Positions 44,109-53,374 of a stretch of DNA of 64,000 bases are shown one piece after another; positions within the stretch are counted from its first letter, which is position 1; the number at the start of each line of letters is the position of its first letter. Both the position numbers and the translations under genes were made by a program. The notes under the pieces were generated by a model. That model was not told the origin of the DNA, did no database searches, and saw only the letters and a list, made by a program, of their open reading frames with translations. Location of the stretch: assembly GCF_011043555.1 (NCBI RefSeq), contig NZ_JAAKGS010000005.1:248001-312000 (forward strand), given 5' to 3'. Source of the DNA: Sphingobacterium sp. SGR-19 (lineage in GTDB: Bacteria > Bacteroidota > Bacteroidia > Sphingobacteriales > Sphingobacteriaceae).

Positions 44109-44831
44109 ATGAAAGCATTTCTTCTTAGCGTACTATTAATCGTAGGAATGGGTCAGTCTTTTGCACAAAAGAAGCAAAAGTTAACGATTTCGTCATTACC
44201 CGATATGAAGATTGATGCTGATCTAAGAGAGTGGGACACGCTATATAATGTAGCAGATGAAGGGTTTTGGTTTTATCAGCTAGCACAGGACGCGGCTAAT
44301 CTCTATATTGCCGTTCGTGTAGAGAATCCCATGATACAGCATTTGGCTGCCAGAAATGGGATTTTGCTGACCGTACAGTCTAATAAAAAAAACAGAGACG
44401 ATATCCAATTTCTCTTTCCCTATCCAGATAGTGAGGTGAAGCGTGCAATGATGAATGAAAGCCACGATTCAGACGTCGCGTATAAAACTGCGTTAATAGA
44501 CCGGTCGCGAGGATATTTTGTATACGGTTTCCCCACAGTGCCTAATGGGCTTTTGTCTTTGAGAAATGGCTACGGCCTAGAAGCAAAAGCTCGTGTGTAC
44601 GATGGGAAATTGTACTACGAAGCGCTTGTCCCAAAATCGTTATTGGATTATATAACGCCAGTTGCGACCTTAAAACTGGGTATTCATGATGGCTTTACAC
44701 CATTGGTCTCATCGAACAAAAATGCTACGGTCCGGTCTGGAGGAATGTATGGCCCCTATAGAGGACGGTCTACATCCCGGTCTAAAGATAAACCAACCTT
44801 GGCAGTACTACTGGAAACAAAAATAAATTAG
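44109..44831 (+). CDS. Small secreted protein with a CBM9/DOMON-like fold
   Basis: 240 aa, signal peptide ending GQSFAQ. The pattern MKIDADLREWDTLYNVAD, DAANLYIAVRVEN and YYEALVPKSLLDYI recalls the carbohydrate-binding module 9-like sandwich (IDG--EW followed by LY-A--V-D), though without the whole signature. The C-terminus is Arg/Ser/Gly-rich (YGPYRGRSTSRSKDK). It lies 20 nt before a TonB-dependent receptor-like gene and is probably cotranscribed and periplasmic. Function unknown. Confidence 0.65.
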   Translation: MKAFLLSVLLIVGMGQSFAQKKQKLTISSLPDMKIDADLREWDTLYNVADEGFWFYQLAQDAANLYIAVRVENPMIQHLAARNGILLTVQSNKKNRDDIQFLFPYPDSEVKRAMMNESHDSDVAYKTALIDRSRGYFVYGFPTVPNGLLSLRNGYGLEAKARVYDGKLYYEALVPKSLLDYITPVATLKLGIHDGFTPLVSSNKNATVRSGGMYGPYRGRSTSRSKDKPTLAVLLETKIN

Positions 44832-44851
44832 TATACGATTTTTAAATAAAT

Positions 44852-47674
44852 ATGAAAGATTTTTTGATGGTAATTTACGCTCTGGCTGTTTGGTTATCGG
44901 CTTCCAATGTGCTTGCGCAGACAGGTAAAACAGTACAGGGTATGTTGCGGGATAATGAATCGAGGGTAGTGGCAGGAGCTTCTGTGCAATTGGAAGGTGA
45001 TAAGGATACCTTGGGCACAAGCGCTTCCCCAGCAGGCATATTTGTATTCAATAATGTAAAATCAGACAATTTTACTATTAAAGTATCTAGTTTGGGCTTC
45101 GAGCCTTTCGAACGGCAATTCAGCTTTTCGCCAGGGCAGGATAAAATGATGATTCCATCGTTTGAGCTGCAAGGGATCGCGAATATGCTGGAAGAAGTGG
45201 TTGTAGATGGTGTAATTACCGTACAGGTGAAAGGAGATACGGTCGAATATGCTACAAAGGACCTGAAATTACGGGAAGGTGCGTTAGCAGAGGATGCCCT
45301 AAAAAGATTGCAGGGGGTGGAAGTAGACAAGGAAGGGAATGTAACAGCTCAAGGGGAACAGATTACTCGTGTTCGTATTAATGGTAAAGACTTTTTTGGT
45401 GGCGATGTGAAAACAGCTACGCAAAACCTCCCCGCCAATATTATTGAAAAGATGCAAGTGATCGATGATTATGGAGATATGGCAAACTTGACAGGTAATA
45501 GAACCGGAGATTCGGAAAAGGTTTTAAATATTCAGATCGATCCGGAATATAATAAAGGACAAATGTCTACGATACGCGTAGGTTATGGAACGGAAGAAAG
45601 ATTCCAGACCACGGGTATGTGGATGGGCCTAACGGACAAGACACAGGTCTCTGTATTAGGAAACTTGAATAATATGAATGCGAACTTATTCGACTTTAAT
45701 ACAATGGGGGGTGGTGCACGTCGACGTATGGGCGGCGGTGGCGGCCGTGGAGGAGGCGGCGCATGGGGTGGTTCGGATGGTATCACCAAGGTAGGATCAA
45801 TTGGTTTAAACGTCCGGCATGATTTCAGTGATAAGTTGAAGGTGTATGGTTCGTATTCGTTTGGTCGGGATGATAATAATACACAAACGCAATCATTTAC
45901 CGAATATATCGGACAAAATATGGGCGTTGATAGTGATCAGGATAATAACAGCATCCGTACGAATCATCGTATGGAAGCCAATGTGGAATGGAATATTTCA
46001 GAAAAAGACTATTTAAAATTGACACCGCAGTTTGGCTTTAACAAGAATGATGCGGATAATCTCGATAATTCTATATTTTATTTGGACAATGTGCTGGATT
46101 ATACACAAGCGCAGACCCAATTGAACGGTAGTAATGCGCCACGTTACGGGATCAGTGGATTATACAACAGACGGTTGAACGACAAAGGAAGAAATTTCTT
46201 TATCAATTTTAATTACGACAATTCCGTTACAGAAAGCGATTATAACCAGATTTTAGATCGCCTCATCTATGACCCGAACAATCAAGATCAAACGATCGGA
46301 GAGATCTATGAACAAACTATACGGGAAGCGCAAAACAAAAGTTGGAACGCCGGAACATCTGTTTCTTACACGGAGCCTCTTGGAGAAAAGAGTCGGATGG
46401 AACTGACATACGACTTTAATATAAACGATTATGATAATTTCGACAGGCAAAATGGATTTGATAGAGACGGTAATCCTATATCTAACGGAGTAGATGCCGC
46501 CGCCGTGCTGAACTATTCATATGATTATGACTACGCATTTACCTCCCACCGGGTGGGGACAAACTATTCTTATGACAACGATAAAATTAAGTATAGTATA
46601 GGAGCTGCGGTACAACCTACTGTTTTGAGTGGAAATGCATATAATGCATCGGAATCTGCCGTTATTAACCGGAATAACTTTAATGTCATTCCAATTGCCC
46701 GCTTTGAATATCGGTTTTCTAAACAATCCAATATTACGTTTAATTATTCTGCCCGAGCTTCTGAACCGGGGGTGTCGCAGATATTGCCTTTTGAAGTGAG
46801 TACAAACCGTACAAGTACGACTATTGGGAATCCTAATCTCGATCCTGAATTTCAACACAGTGGACGAATTCGTTTCCGTAGTGGCGATTTCCAAAAAGGA
46901 AAGACATTTTTTGCCACTATTAGCGCGAATTTGACCAATGACAAAATCGTTTCTTTTAATAAGCGTTATCCTGTCGAGGGAGATGGTATTTACCAGGAAG
47001 TACGTTACTTAAACGAATCCGAGCCTGTTTATTCCGTTAATTCATTTTACCATCTGGGACGCTCGCTGAAAGATAAGACTTATAATATTATGTATATGGG
47101 TAGCGTTAATTATAATAAGAATATCGCTTATATATCAGAAGATCCGGATGCATTAGTAGGGAATAAGAACGTGACCAATAACACGGTTTTGATGCAAGGA
47201 TTGTTCTTTCGGTATACACCATCAGAGAATCTGGAAATTAATCCCGGTGCACGCTATTCTTACAATATAACGAAGTCCTCCTTGCCGCAGTATTCTCAAG
47301 GAAATGTTTCCTCGTTTTCGCCAACGCTGATCGGTTCTGTAAATATCACACCGACGACCATTTTTGGAGCTGATATTTCCAAGACGTTTAATAAAGGTTA
47401 CCGAGCCACGGAGAATCCATTTATCATCAATACCTACATTGAACAACGCCTGTTGAAAGGGCAACGGGGTACAATTCGTTTACAAGCATTTGACCTATTG
47501 GATGAGCAGATCAATATCAACAGAACAGTTGGCGATATTTTGACAGATTCCCGGACGAATCGCTTAGGAAGATATTTTATGTTGACCTTTACCTTTAGGT
47601 TTCAGAAATTTTCGGGAATGAATCCTTTTCAAGAAGAAAGAGGACCAGGGGGGATGAGGCGACCGAGGATGTAA
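44852..47674 (+). CDS. TonB-dependent receptor-like outer-membrane beta-barrel protein (OMP_b-brl_3 type)
   Basis: 940 aa: signal peptide (NVLAQ), carboxypeptidase-regulatory-like domain (about 25-105), a plug-like segment (LQGVEVDKEGNVTAQGEQIT, RVRINGKDFFGGD), and a long barrel ending MLTFTFRFQKF before an Arg/Gly-rich tail (GPGGMRRPRM). It lacks the SusC signature and has no SusD next to it, so it is not a classical PUL importer. A Gly/Arg-rich loop occurs at about residues 285-308. It is a paralogue of the protein at 58843. Cargo unknown. Confidence 0.85.
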   Translation: MKDFLMVIYALAVWLSASNVLAQTGKTVQGMLRDNESRVVAGASVQLEGDKDTLGTSASPAGIFVFNNVKSDNFTIKVSSLGFEPFERQFSFSPGQDKMMIPSFELQGIANMLEEVVVDGVITVQVKGDTVEYATKDLKLREGALAEDALKRLQGVEVDKEGNVTAQGEQITRVRINGKDFFGGDVKTATQNLPANIIEKMQVIDDYGDMANLTGNRTGDSEKVLNIQIDPEYNKGQMSTIRVGYGTEERFQTTGMWMGLTDKTQVSVLGNLNNMNANLFDFNTMGGGARRRMGGGGGRGGGGAWGGSDGITKVGSIGLNVRHDFSDKLKVYGSYSFGRDDNNTQTQSFTEYIGQNMGVDSDQDNNSIRTNHRMEANVEWNISEKDYLKLTPQFGFNKNDADNLDNSIFYLDNVLDYTQAQTQLNGSNAPRYGISGLYNRRLNDKGRNFFINFNYDNSVTESDYNQILDRLIYDPNNQDQTIGEIYEQTIREAQNKSWNAGTSVSYTEPLGEKSRMELTYDFNINDYDNFDRQNGFDRDGNPISNGVDAAAVLNYSYDYDYAFTSHRVGTNYSYDNDKIKYSIGAAVQPTVLSGNAYNASESAVINRNNFNVIPIARFEYRFSKQSNITFNYSARASEPGVSQILPFEVSTNRTSTTIGNPNLDPEFQHSGRIRFRSGDFQKGKTFFATISANLTNDKIVSFNKRYPVEGDGIYQEVRYLNESEPVYSVNSFYHLGRSLKDKTYNIMYMGSVNYNKNIAYISEDPDALVGNKNVTNNTVLMQGLFFRYTPSENLEINPGARYSYNITKSSLPQYSQGNVSSFSPTLIGSVNITPTTIFGADISKTFNKGYRATENPFIINTYIEQRLLKGQRGTIRLQAFDLLDEQININRTVGDILTDSRTNRLGRYFMLTFTFRFQKFSGMNPFQEERGPGGMRRPRM

Positions 47675-47691
47675 ATGTCCTTTTTTATTCC

Positions 47692-47699
47692 TACTTTTG
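47692..47699 (+). promoter_or_regulatory. -7 box TACTTTTG of the M16 peptidase gene
   Basis: Exact TAnnTTTG match 13 nt before the first plausible ATG (47713); it implies a very short leader. No clear -33 box. Confidence 0.5.
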
Positions 47700-47712
47700 G
47701 AATTTGACTTTG

Positions 47713-48951
47713 ATGAATATGGAATATGAAATTATCCGCTTGGATAACGGTATCCGTGCGGTATTTCACCGTCAGATTTCTCCTGTTACGCATACCTGTT
47801 TGGTTGTAAATGCCGGTTCCCGCGATGAAGAAGAGGGCAAATACGGCGTGGCTCACTTTATCGAACATTTACTGTTTAAGCAAACAGAAAGACGTTCCAT
47901 GCAACAGATTCTCAACTATTTGGAAGCTGTCGGGGGAGATTTAAATGCTTACACTACTAAGGAATACACGTGTGTGCATGCCTCTATTCTAAAACCACAC
48001 CTGCATAAGGCGCTCGACTTATTTGAGGACATCATCTTCCATTCTACGTTTCCAACGGATGAAATGGAAAAAGAAAAAGGGGTCATCATCGACGAAATGG
48101 CATCCTATCGGGATAATCCCGAAGAGTCTATTATGGACGATTATGAAGATTTGATTTTTAAACGTTCGGGATTGGGACACAATATTTTGGGTTTGGAGAA
48201 GGATCTTTTGGGTTTTACAAAAGAAGATGTTCAGCAATTTATCCATCAAAATTACCATACCAATGACATCGTTATCGGTATCACAGGTGATTATGAACTA
48301 AAAACGGTGGAGAAGATGTTGAGGCGTTACTTTGAGCCGGTAAAGGAGAACAGACCTGTACGTTCCCGTCAGGAAGTATTTGTGAATATGTCCGAGCACG
48401 TGGAGTTACAGAAACCGATCAATCAAGTGCATTTTATGCTAGGGGCACCTGCGTATAGTATTCATGACGACCGTAAAACCGGTTTGTTGCTGCTCAATAA
48501 TATGTTGGGTGGATTTGGTATGACATCTATCCTTAATCTTGCTGTCCGGGAAAAATACGGAATTGCTTACACGATTGAATCAAACTATACGCTCTTTACC
48601 GATACGGGGTTGTTCACGATCTATCTCGGCACCGATGAAGAAAAAATCAAACGTGCCAAAAAGATCGTTTTTCGCGAACTTGATAAATTGAAGGCAAAGG
48701 GAGTCTCTGAAAATCAACTGCAAAAAGCAAAAAATAAGTTTAAAGGGCAAATTGCACTCGCGGAGGAGAATAGGATGAGTATGATTATAGCGGAAGCAAA
48801 AAATGTAATGGACTACGATCGGGTTATACCGCTGAATGAGGTATTTGAAAAGATAGATGCGGTGTCTGCCAGTGACTTGTTGTCCATTGCCCAGGATATT
48901 TTTGACGAAAAGAAGCTCACATCGTTAGCGTTTGTTCCGGAAATGGAGTAG
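47713..48951 (+). CDS. M16-family zinc peptidase (pitrilysin/processing-peptidase type)
   Basis: 412 aa from ATG 47713 (or Met 47719). The inverted zinc motif HFIEHLLF (HxxEH) is followed about 75 residues later by the EKGVIIDEMASYRDNPEE segment with the third ligand Glu. The C-terminal half (LGGFGMTSILNLAVREKYGI, AYTIESNYTLFTDTGLF) is the M16 C-domain. No signal peptide, so cytoplasmic; single-chain M16B-like length. Often near envelope or housekeeping genes, as here. Confidence 0.93.
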   Translation: MNMEYEIIRLDNGIRAVFHRQISPVTHTCLVVNAGSRDEEEGKYGVAHFIEHLLFKQTERRSMQQILNYLEAVGGDLNAYTTKEYTCVHASILKPHLHKALDLFEDIIFHSTFPTDEMEKEKGVIIDEMASYRDNPEESIMDDYEDLIFKRSGLGHNILGLEKDLLGFTKEDVQQFIHQNYHTNDIVIGITGDYELKTVEKMLRRYFEPVKENRPVRSRQEVFVNMSEHVELQKPINQVHFMLGAPAYSIHDDRKTGLLLLNNMLGGFGMTSILNLAVREKYGIAYTIESNYTLFTDTGLFTIYLGTDEEKIKRAKKIVFRELDKLKAKGVSENQLQKAKNKFKGQIALAEENRMSMIIAEAKNVMDYDRVIPLNEVFEKIDAVSASDLLSIAQDIFDEKKLTSLAFVPEME

Positions 48952-48998
48952 AAGTGAAACGCGATACGATTTTAAGAAAATAATTTTTACTTTGTATT

Positions 48999-49886
48999 AT
49001 GAAAACAGCATACATTTTTCCAGGTCAAGGTGCTCAGTTCGTAGGAATGGGACAAGACTTATACAATTTAAATGAAGAGACAAAGGCTCTTTTTGAACAA
49101 GCAAATGATATTTTAGGTTTCCGTATTACCGATAGGATGTTTTCTGGAACGGATGAGGACCTAAAGCAGACAAACGTAACGCAGCCGGCTATTTTCCTTC
49201 ATTCGGTTATTTTGTCGAAAGCTTTAGGTGACAGCTTTCAGCCGACGATGGTGGCAGGTCACTCATTGGGAGAATTCTCTGCATTGGTAGCGGCAGGAGC
49301 TTTATCTTTTGAAGATGGGCTGAGGTTAGTCGCGAAACGCGCCAATGCGATGCAAAAAGCATGTGAGGCACAGCCCTCAACAATGGCTGCCATTTTAGGG
49401 CTAGACGATGAAACCGTAGAAAAAATATGTGCACAAGTAGAAGATATTGTTGTTGCGGCCAATTACAATTGTCCGGGGCAATTAGTTATTTCGGGAACGA
49501 TAGAGGGTGTAGATAAGGCTTGTGTCTTATTGACGGAAGCTGGCGCTAAACGAGCTTTAAAATTAAACGTCGGAGGAGCATTCCATTCCCCACTGATGGA
49601 GCCGGCAAAAGTAGAATTGCAAGCTGCTATCGAAGAAACAGAAGTCAAAGTACCTATTTGTCCGATTGTACAGAATGTGGATGCAAAGCCCTATACTGAT
49701 CCGATACAAATCAAAGCGAATTTAATAGCACAATTAACTGGCGCTGTCCGTTGGACACAGACGGTGCAACAGATGCTAGCTGACGGTGCGGAAGCCTTCG
49801 TAGAAGTTGGACCGGGAAATGTATTGCAAGGGTTGGTTAAAAAGGTAGATCGTTCGGCGCAGACTTCGGCGGCGTCGATTGCTTAG
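48999..49886 (+). CDS. fabD: Malonyl-CoA:ACP transacylase
   Basis: 295 aa. GQGAQFVGMG forms the oxyanion loop; the catalytic Ser is in AGHSLGEFSALVAAG; the catalytic His is in GGAFHSPLM; the C-terminal VEVGPGNVLQGLVKK is typical. It loads malonyl groups on ACP for fatty acid synthesis. The normal length is 290-310 aa. A T-rich -7-like box (TTACTTTG) lies about 6 nt before the ATG. Confidence 0.97.
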   Translation: MKTAYIFPGQGAQFVGMGQDLYNLNEETKALFEQANDILGFRITDRMFSGTDEDLKQTNVTQPAIFLHSVILSKALGDSFQPTMVAGHSLGEFSALVAAGALSFEDGLRLVAKRANAMQKACEAQPSTMAAILGLDDETVEKICAQVEDIVVAANYNCPGQLVISGTIEGVDKACVLLTEAGAKRALKLNVGGAFHSPLMEPAKVELQAAIEETEVKVPICPIVQNVDAKPYTDPIQIKANLIAQLTGAVRWTQTVQQMLADGAEAFVEVGPGNVLQGLVKKVDRSAQTSAASIA

Positions 49887-49893
49887 CTTGTAG

Positions 49894-49945
49894 AAAAGAG
49901 AGGCGCAATGCCTGCCTACCACGGTAGACATCGCGCCTCTCTTTT
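49894..49945. terminator. Bidirectional terminator after fabD
   Basis: AAAAGAGAGGCGC (49894-49906) pairs with GCGCCTCTCTTTT (49933-49945), with a further small hairpin inside and T's on either side. It serves both fabD and the convergent DUF2911 gene, whose stop codon overlaps its right edge. Confidence 0.85.
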
Positions 49946-50787
49946 TATTTCGCTTCTTCGAGCACTTGCGTGTTCAAATTCACGTATTCTTCATTATTAC
50001 CGGCTTTAGCCATCGCAACCCCCTCGGTTGCGGCTTTGATAGCTCCAGCTTTATCGCCAGCTTTCAGTAAAATTCTGGCTTTCCAGTATTTGATATGTGG
50101 TGCTTTTGTATTGCCCTTGTCGGCTTCATTAGCCCATTCAACCGCTTTGTTAATATCCAGATTGTTATTGTAATAATACTGAGCGGCTGCAAAATAAGGT
50201 TTCTTTTCTCCTTTCATGGCTTCCTCGATACCTGCCATGATTTCCTTAGACTGGTCTACGGCAATAGGGAAGGAAACTTTCGTATTTTCCCAAGACAACG
50301 TTAAATCTGCACTGTTCGGTTTTACATTCTCAAAGGCTATCGTGAACGACTCTACTTTATCCGTGGTTTTTTTTGATTTGGCTTGAAAACGTAAAAAATC
50401 TTCGCTTTGGTTGTACTGGTAAGCACCCCATTGCTCTACGTTCTTACTTAGAATGATGGTCCAATCACCTTTGGTCGGTATCGTAAAGAGGCCATAGGTG
50501 CCGGCAGGCACTTTATTGCCCGCGATCGTGACTTCCTCTTCAAAAGTAATAGCAGGTATGCCATTGGCTCCTGTCCGCCAAACTTGATCGTAAGGTACTA
50601 GCCCCCCGAAAATTGTCCGGCTGTTTGCGTTCGGGCGCTGATATACAAGGGTAACCTTTTTGATACCGATGCCCTGTTCGATTTTTGTCGTGCTGCTGGC
50701 GGGCGGAAACTTCGCCTGCGCTCGTGACTCTTGTGCGGAAAACAAGATCATCCCAGCAAATACCAACGAAAAGAATGTCTTCTTCAT
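49945..50787 (-). CDS. DUF2911 periplasmic protein
   Basis: 280 aa with a signal peptide (SRAQAKFPPAS). DUF2911 spans about residues 25-170: VTLVYQRPNANSRTIFGG, YDQVWRTGANGIPAITF, IAGNKVPAGTYGLFTIP. The last 90 residues are TPR-like helices (YYYNNNLDINKAVEWANEAD, ARILLKAGDKAGAIKAATEG). Common in Bacteroidota; function unknown. Confidence 0.9.
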   Translation of the reverse strand: MKKTFFSLVFAGMILFSAQESRAQAKFPPASSTTKIEQGIGIKKVTLVYQRPNANSRTIFGGLVPYDQVWRTGANGIPAITFEEEVTIAGNKVPAGTYGLFTIPTKGDWTIILSKNVEQWGAYQYNQSEDFLRFQAKSKKTTDKVESFTIAFENVKPNSADLTLSWENTKVSFPIAVDQSKEIMAGIEEAMKGEKKPYFAAAQYYYNNNLDINKAVEWANEADKGNTKAPHIKYWKARILLKAGDKAGAIKAATEGVAMAKAGNNEEYVNLNTQVLEEAK

Positions 50788-50826
50788 ATTGTATGTTGTT
50801 TGTTTTGTATGCTAAGATAAGATTTC

Positions 50827-52110
50827 TTATGATTTTTTCCCCACTTTATGACCCGCGATACCGTAATAAAGAATAAATAAATAGCAGGGAAGGGCTATCC
50901 AGTAAGCTGCATGGGAACCTACCATGTGGGCTATTTGTCCGTAAATTAGTGGTATAACAGCTCCACCTGCAATACCCATAACTAATAAACCTGAAGCTGC
51001 ATTGGTAAATCTCCCTACTCCTTTTAATGCCAACGGCCAAATAGCCGGCCATACTAAGGAATTTGCTAAACCTAACAACGCAACAAAAGTAAGCGAAAGC
51101 ATGCCATCTGTAAAAACAATTCCTAATGTAAATAGGATACCTAAGGTAGCACATGCTTTCATGGCGGTTTCTTGTGTAAAATACTTTGGTATCGCGATAA
51201 TCCCGATAATGTAACCAAATACCATTGCTCCCATTGTATATCCAGTAAAAACAGTTGCTTTATCTAAGCTGACACCTTGCGATACACCATAGGCAATAAT
51301 AGTGTCGCCGGCAAGAACTTCCACTCCTACATACATAAACAGTGCGATGAAGCCCAATATAACATGTGGAAAATCCCAAATACTATTTTTATCTTCCGAT
51401 ACAATATGGTGGTCAGCTGTTTCTTCTTCATCCCCTTTTACTTCTGGAAGATTTGCACGCGAAATCCATATAGCTAGAAGCACCAGCACAACAACAATAC
51501 CGATATAGGGATTCACGACCTGTAGCGCCACTTGATCCAGCGCAGCCGAATATTGATCTGCCGGCATCGACTCCACCTGTTTAGCAATCTTATCGGCTTC
51601 GCCAAGATTTAGGAATAACCCTAATAAGACTGGAGCAATAGCACCTGCTACTTTATTGCAAATACCCATAATACTGATCCGTCTTGCTGCTGTTTCAACC
51701 GGTCCGATGATGGTAATATAGGGATTGGATGCTGTTTGTAGTATAGCTAGACCTCCCCCCATCGTAAATAAACCTACTAAAAAAATGAGATATGTTCTAG
51801 TGTAGGCGGCTGGAATAAACAATAAAGCGCCTACAGCCATCACACCAAGAGAGATCGCCATTCCTTTCTTAAACCCGTATTTGTTTAATACCCAGGTGGA
51901 GACTGGTGCCATGACCAAATAAGCGATATAGAACGCAAAAGTTACAAAATAAGATTGTACTTCTGTTAGTTCACATGCTATTCGGAGATAAGGTATCAAT
52001 AAAGAATTTAGCCAGGTAGCAAAACCGAAAATAAAGAATAAAGAAGCAATAATAATCATTGGTCCTATTGAAGATTGACCAATTTGTTGTGTTGAGGTTT
52101 TCGAATCCAT
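50827..52110 (-). CDS. FucP/GluP-type sugar:proton MFS transporter
   Basis: 427 aa, 12 membrane segments. FFIFGFATWLNSLLIPYLRI and the long central loop (EVKGDEEETADHH) are typical of the fucose/glucose/galactose permease family. GGGLAILQTASNPYITIIGP is its best-known motif. It imports a hexose or amino sugar. No catabolic gene lies next to it. Alone on the minus strand, 39 nt upstream of the DUF2911 gene on the same strand. Confidence 0.92.
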   Translation of the reverse strand: MDSKTSTQQIGQSSIGPMIIIASLFFIFGFATWLNSLLIPYLRIACELTEVQSYFVTFAFYIAYLVMAPVSTWVLNKYGFKKGMAISLGVMAVGALLFIPAAYTRTYLIFLVGLFTMGGGLAILQTASNPYITIIGPVETAARRISIMGICNKVAGAIAPVLLGLFLNLGEADKIAKQVESMPADQYSAALDQVALQVVNPYIGIVVVLVLLAIWISRANLPEVKGDEEETADHHIVSEDKNSIWDFPHVILGFIALFMYVGVEVLAGDTIIAYGVSQGVSLDKATVFTGYTMGAMVFGYIIGIIAIPKYFTQETAMKACATLGILFTLGIVFTDGMLSLTFVALLGLANSLVWPAIWPLALKGVGRFTNAASGLLVMGIAGGAVIPLIYGQIAHMVGSHAAYWIALPCYLFILYYGIAGHKVGKKS

Positions 52111-52218
52111 TTGTGGAATATTAGATTTAATATGAGATTATCAAAATCGAATTACAAGACTAATAAAATATATTGATATTAGGAAACAGAAATATGTACA
52201 CAAACGGTTGCATTCTGT

Positions 52219-52258
52219 AAAAAAATAGAGAGACTTCATTTGGGGGTGAAGTCTCTCT
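52219..52258 (-). terminator. Terminator of the kinase-DinB-thioesterase operon
   Basis: Stem AGAGAGACTTCA (52227-52238) / TGAAGTCTCTCT (52247-52258); on the minus strand it is followed by a run of seven T. It lies between the thioesterase stop (52384) and the FucP-like gene. The rest of this gap is AT-rich with nothing evident. Confidence 0.8.
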
Positions 52259-52383
52259 AAAACCTAAACCGTATCATAAAACCATATCGAATGGTGTTTG
52301 TATATAGAGTACAATTTAGATAACGATATAGTTTTAAAAATTTTTAATTTTTTTTACAAATTTTTTATTGCCTCGATTTTCCT

Positions 52384-52824
52384 TCAGGAGGGTTTTTCTA
52401 TAATCGCTACCGTTAGCCGGGAAATACAGATAAGGATGTCTTTTTCGTTTTTGATTTTGATATCCCATACGTGGCTTTTTTTTCCAATATGAAGTGGAGA
52501 GCAATAGGCATATAGCATGCCCTCTGCAACAGATTTCAAATGATTTGCATTTACTTCCATGCCTACGCCCACGAGGAGTTGCGGATCAATAATAAGGTTC
52601 GAAGCAATACTCCCTACAGACTCCGCCAACACAACAGACGCCCCACCATGCAAAATTCCGAACGGCTGCTTGACTTTGTCAGTTATAGGCATAGAAGCGA
52701 TGAGCATATCCTCATGTACAGCTGTAGCCTGAATGTTAAGATAGCCTGTCATAAATTTCTGGAAGATGCTGTTAATCTCTTCCAATGTATAGTCTTTAAA
52801 CCAAATTTTCGACGTTTTCATCAT
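52384..52824 (-). CDS. PaaI/YbgC-type hotdog-fold thioesterase
   Basis: 146 aa from ATG 52824 (52821 also possible; the frame runs to 52833 with only a TTG). FGILHGGASVVLAESVGS is the hotdog active-site region (HGG...), and VGMEVNANHLKSVAEG follows. It hydrolyses acyl- or aryl-CoA thioesters; closest in appearance to menaquinone-pathway DHNA-CoA-type thioesterases, but this cannot be fixed by eye. It starts 10 nt after the DinB stop in the same operon. Confidence 0.88.
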   Translation of the reverse strand: MMKTSKIWFKDYTLEEINSIFQKFMTGYLNIQATAVHEDMLIASMPITDKVKQPFGILHGGASVVLAESVGSIASNLIIDPQLLVGVGMEVNANHLKSVAEGMLYAYCSPLHIGKKSHVWDIKIKNEKDILICISRLTVAIIEKPS

Positions 52825-52834
52825 AATTACCAAC

Positions 52835-53374
52835 CTATGTCAATGTTATTTGCATCTCGGTTTCATTGTTGAGATAGCGTTCTTTTAAAATGATGCGATG
52901 GTGTGTTAGATGGCCGGCTATCACATAGAGGAAAGCCTTAACGGTGATGAGTCTGCCTGACGCCATGCCTTTTCGTTCTAATTCCGTTTCGTTAAATGTA
53001 TTGAATAACACGAGGTTGGCTTTTCGAAGATATATAAATTCTTCTTCAATACTCTCCAAAGAACGTTCGTTGTGACGGCCATTTTGTACAAACTCATCCT
53101 GTTCAAAAGGAGCTAATTCCGTCATATCATTTCGTGCAAACCGGAGGGCACGATACGCCATTACCCGTTCGGTGTCTAAGATGTGACATAGTACTTCTTT
53201 GATCGTCCATTTTCCTTCGGCATAAGTATAATCGCCTAAATCTTCTGAAATGCTTCGTATAAATTCGGGGAACGTTTCTATCTGTTCGTACAGTTCTTCC
53301 ATAACAGAACCGACTACGTTTTCTATGTAGTCACTGTATATGGCCGGGTATTCATCAGACTTGAGTGGGTTCAT
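52835..53374 (-). CDS. DinB-family protein (four-helix metalloprotein)
   Basis: 179 aa from Met 53374 (the frame extends to 53464, but upstream residues overlap the kinase gene). The pattern KWTIKEVLCHILDTERVMAY and HNERSLESIEEEF, ending VIAGHLTHHRIILKERYL, gives the three His metal ligands of the DinB/YfiT superfamily. These are thought to act as thiol-dependent transferases or DNA-damage-related proteins. It overlaps the kinase 3' end by 20 nt. Confidence 0.88.
   Translation of the reverse strand: MNPLKSDEYPAIYSDYIENVVGSVMEELYEQIETFPEFIRSISEDLGDYTYAEGKWTIKEVLCHILDTERVMAYRALRFARNDMTELAPFEQDEFVQNGRHNERSLESIEEEFIYLRKANLVLFNTFNETELERKGMASGRLITVKAFLYVIAGHLTHHRIILKERYLNNETEMQITLT

Noticed and set aside
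45583..45789. Pro-rich 68-codon frame on the minus strand
   Set aside because: It is the antisense reading of the Gly/Arg-rich loop of the receptor gene and has no independent support.
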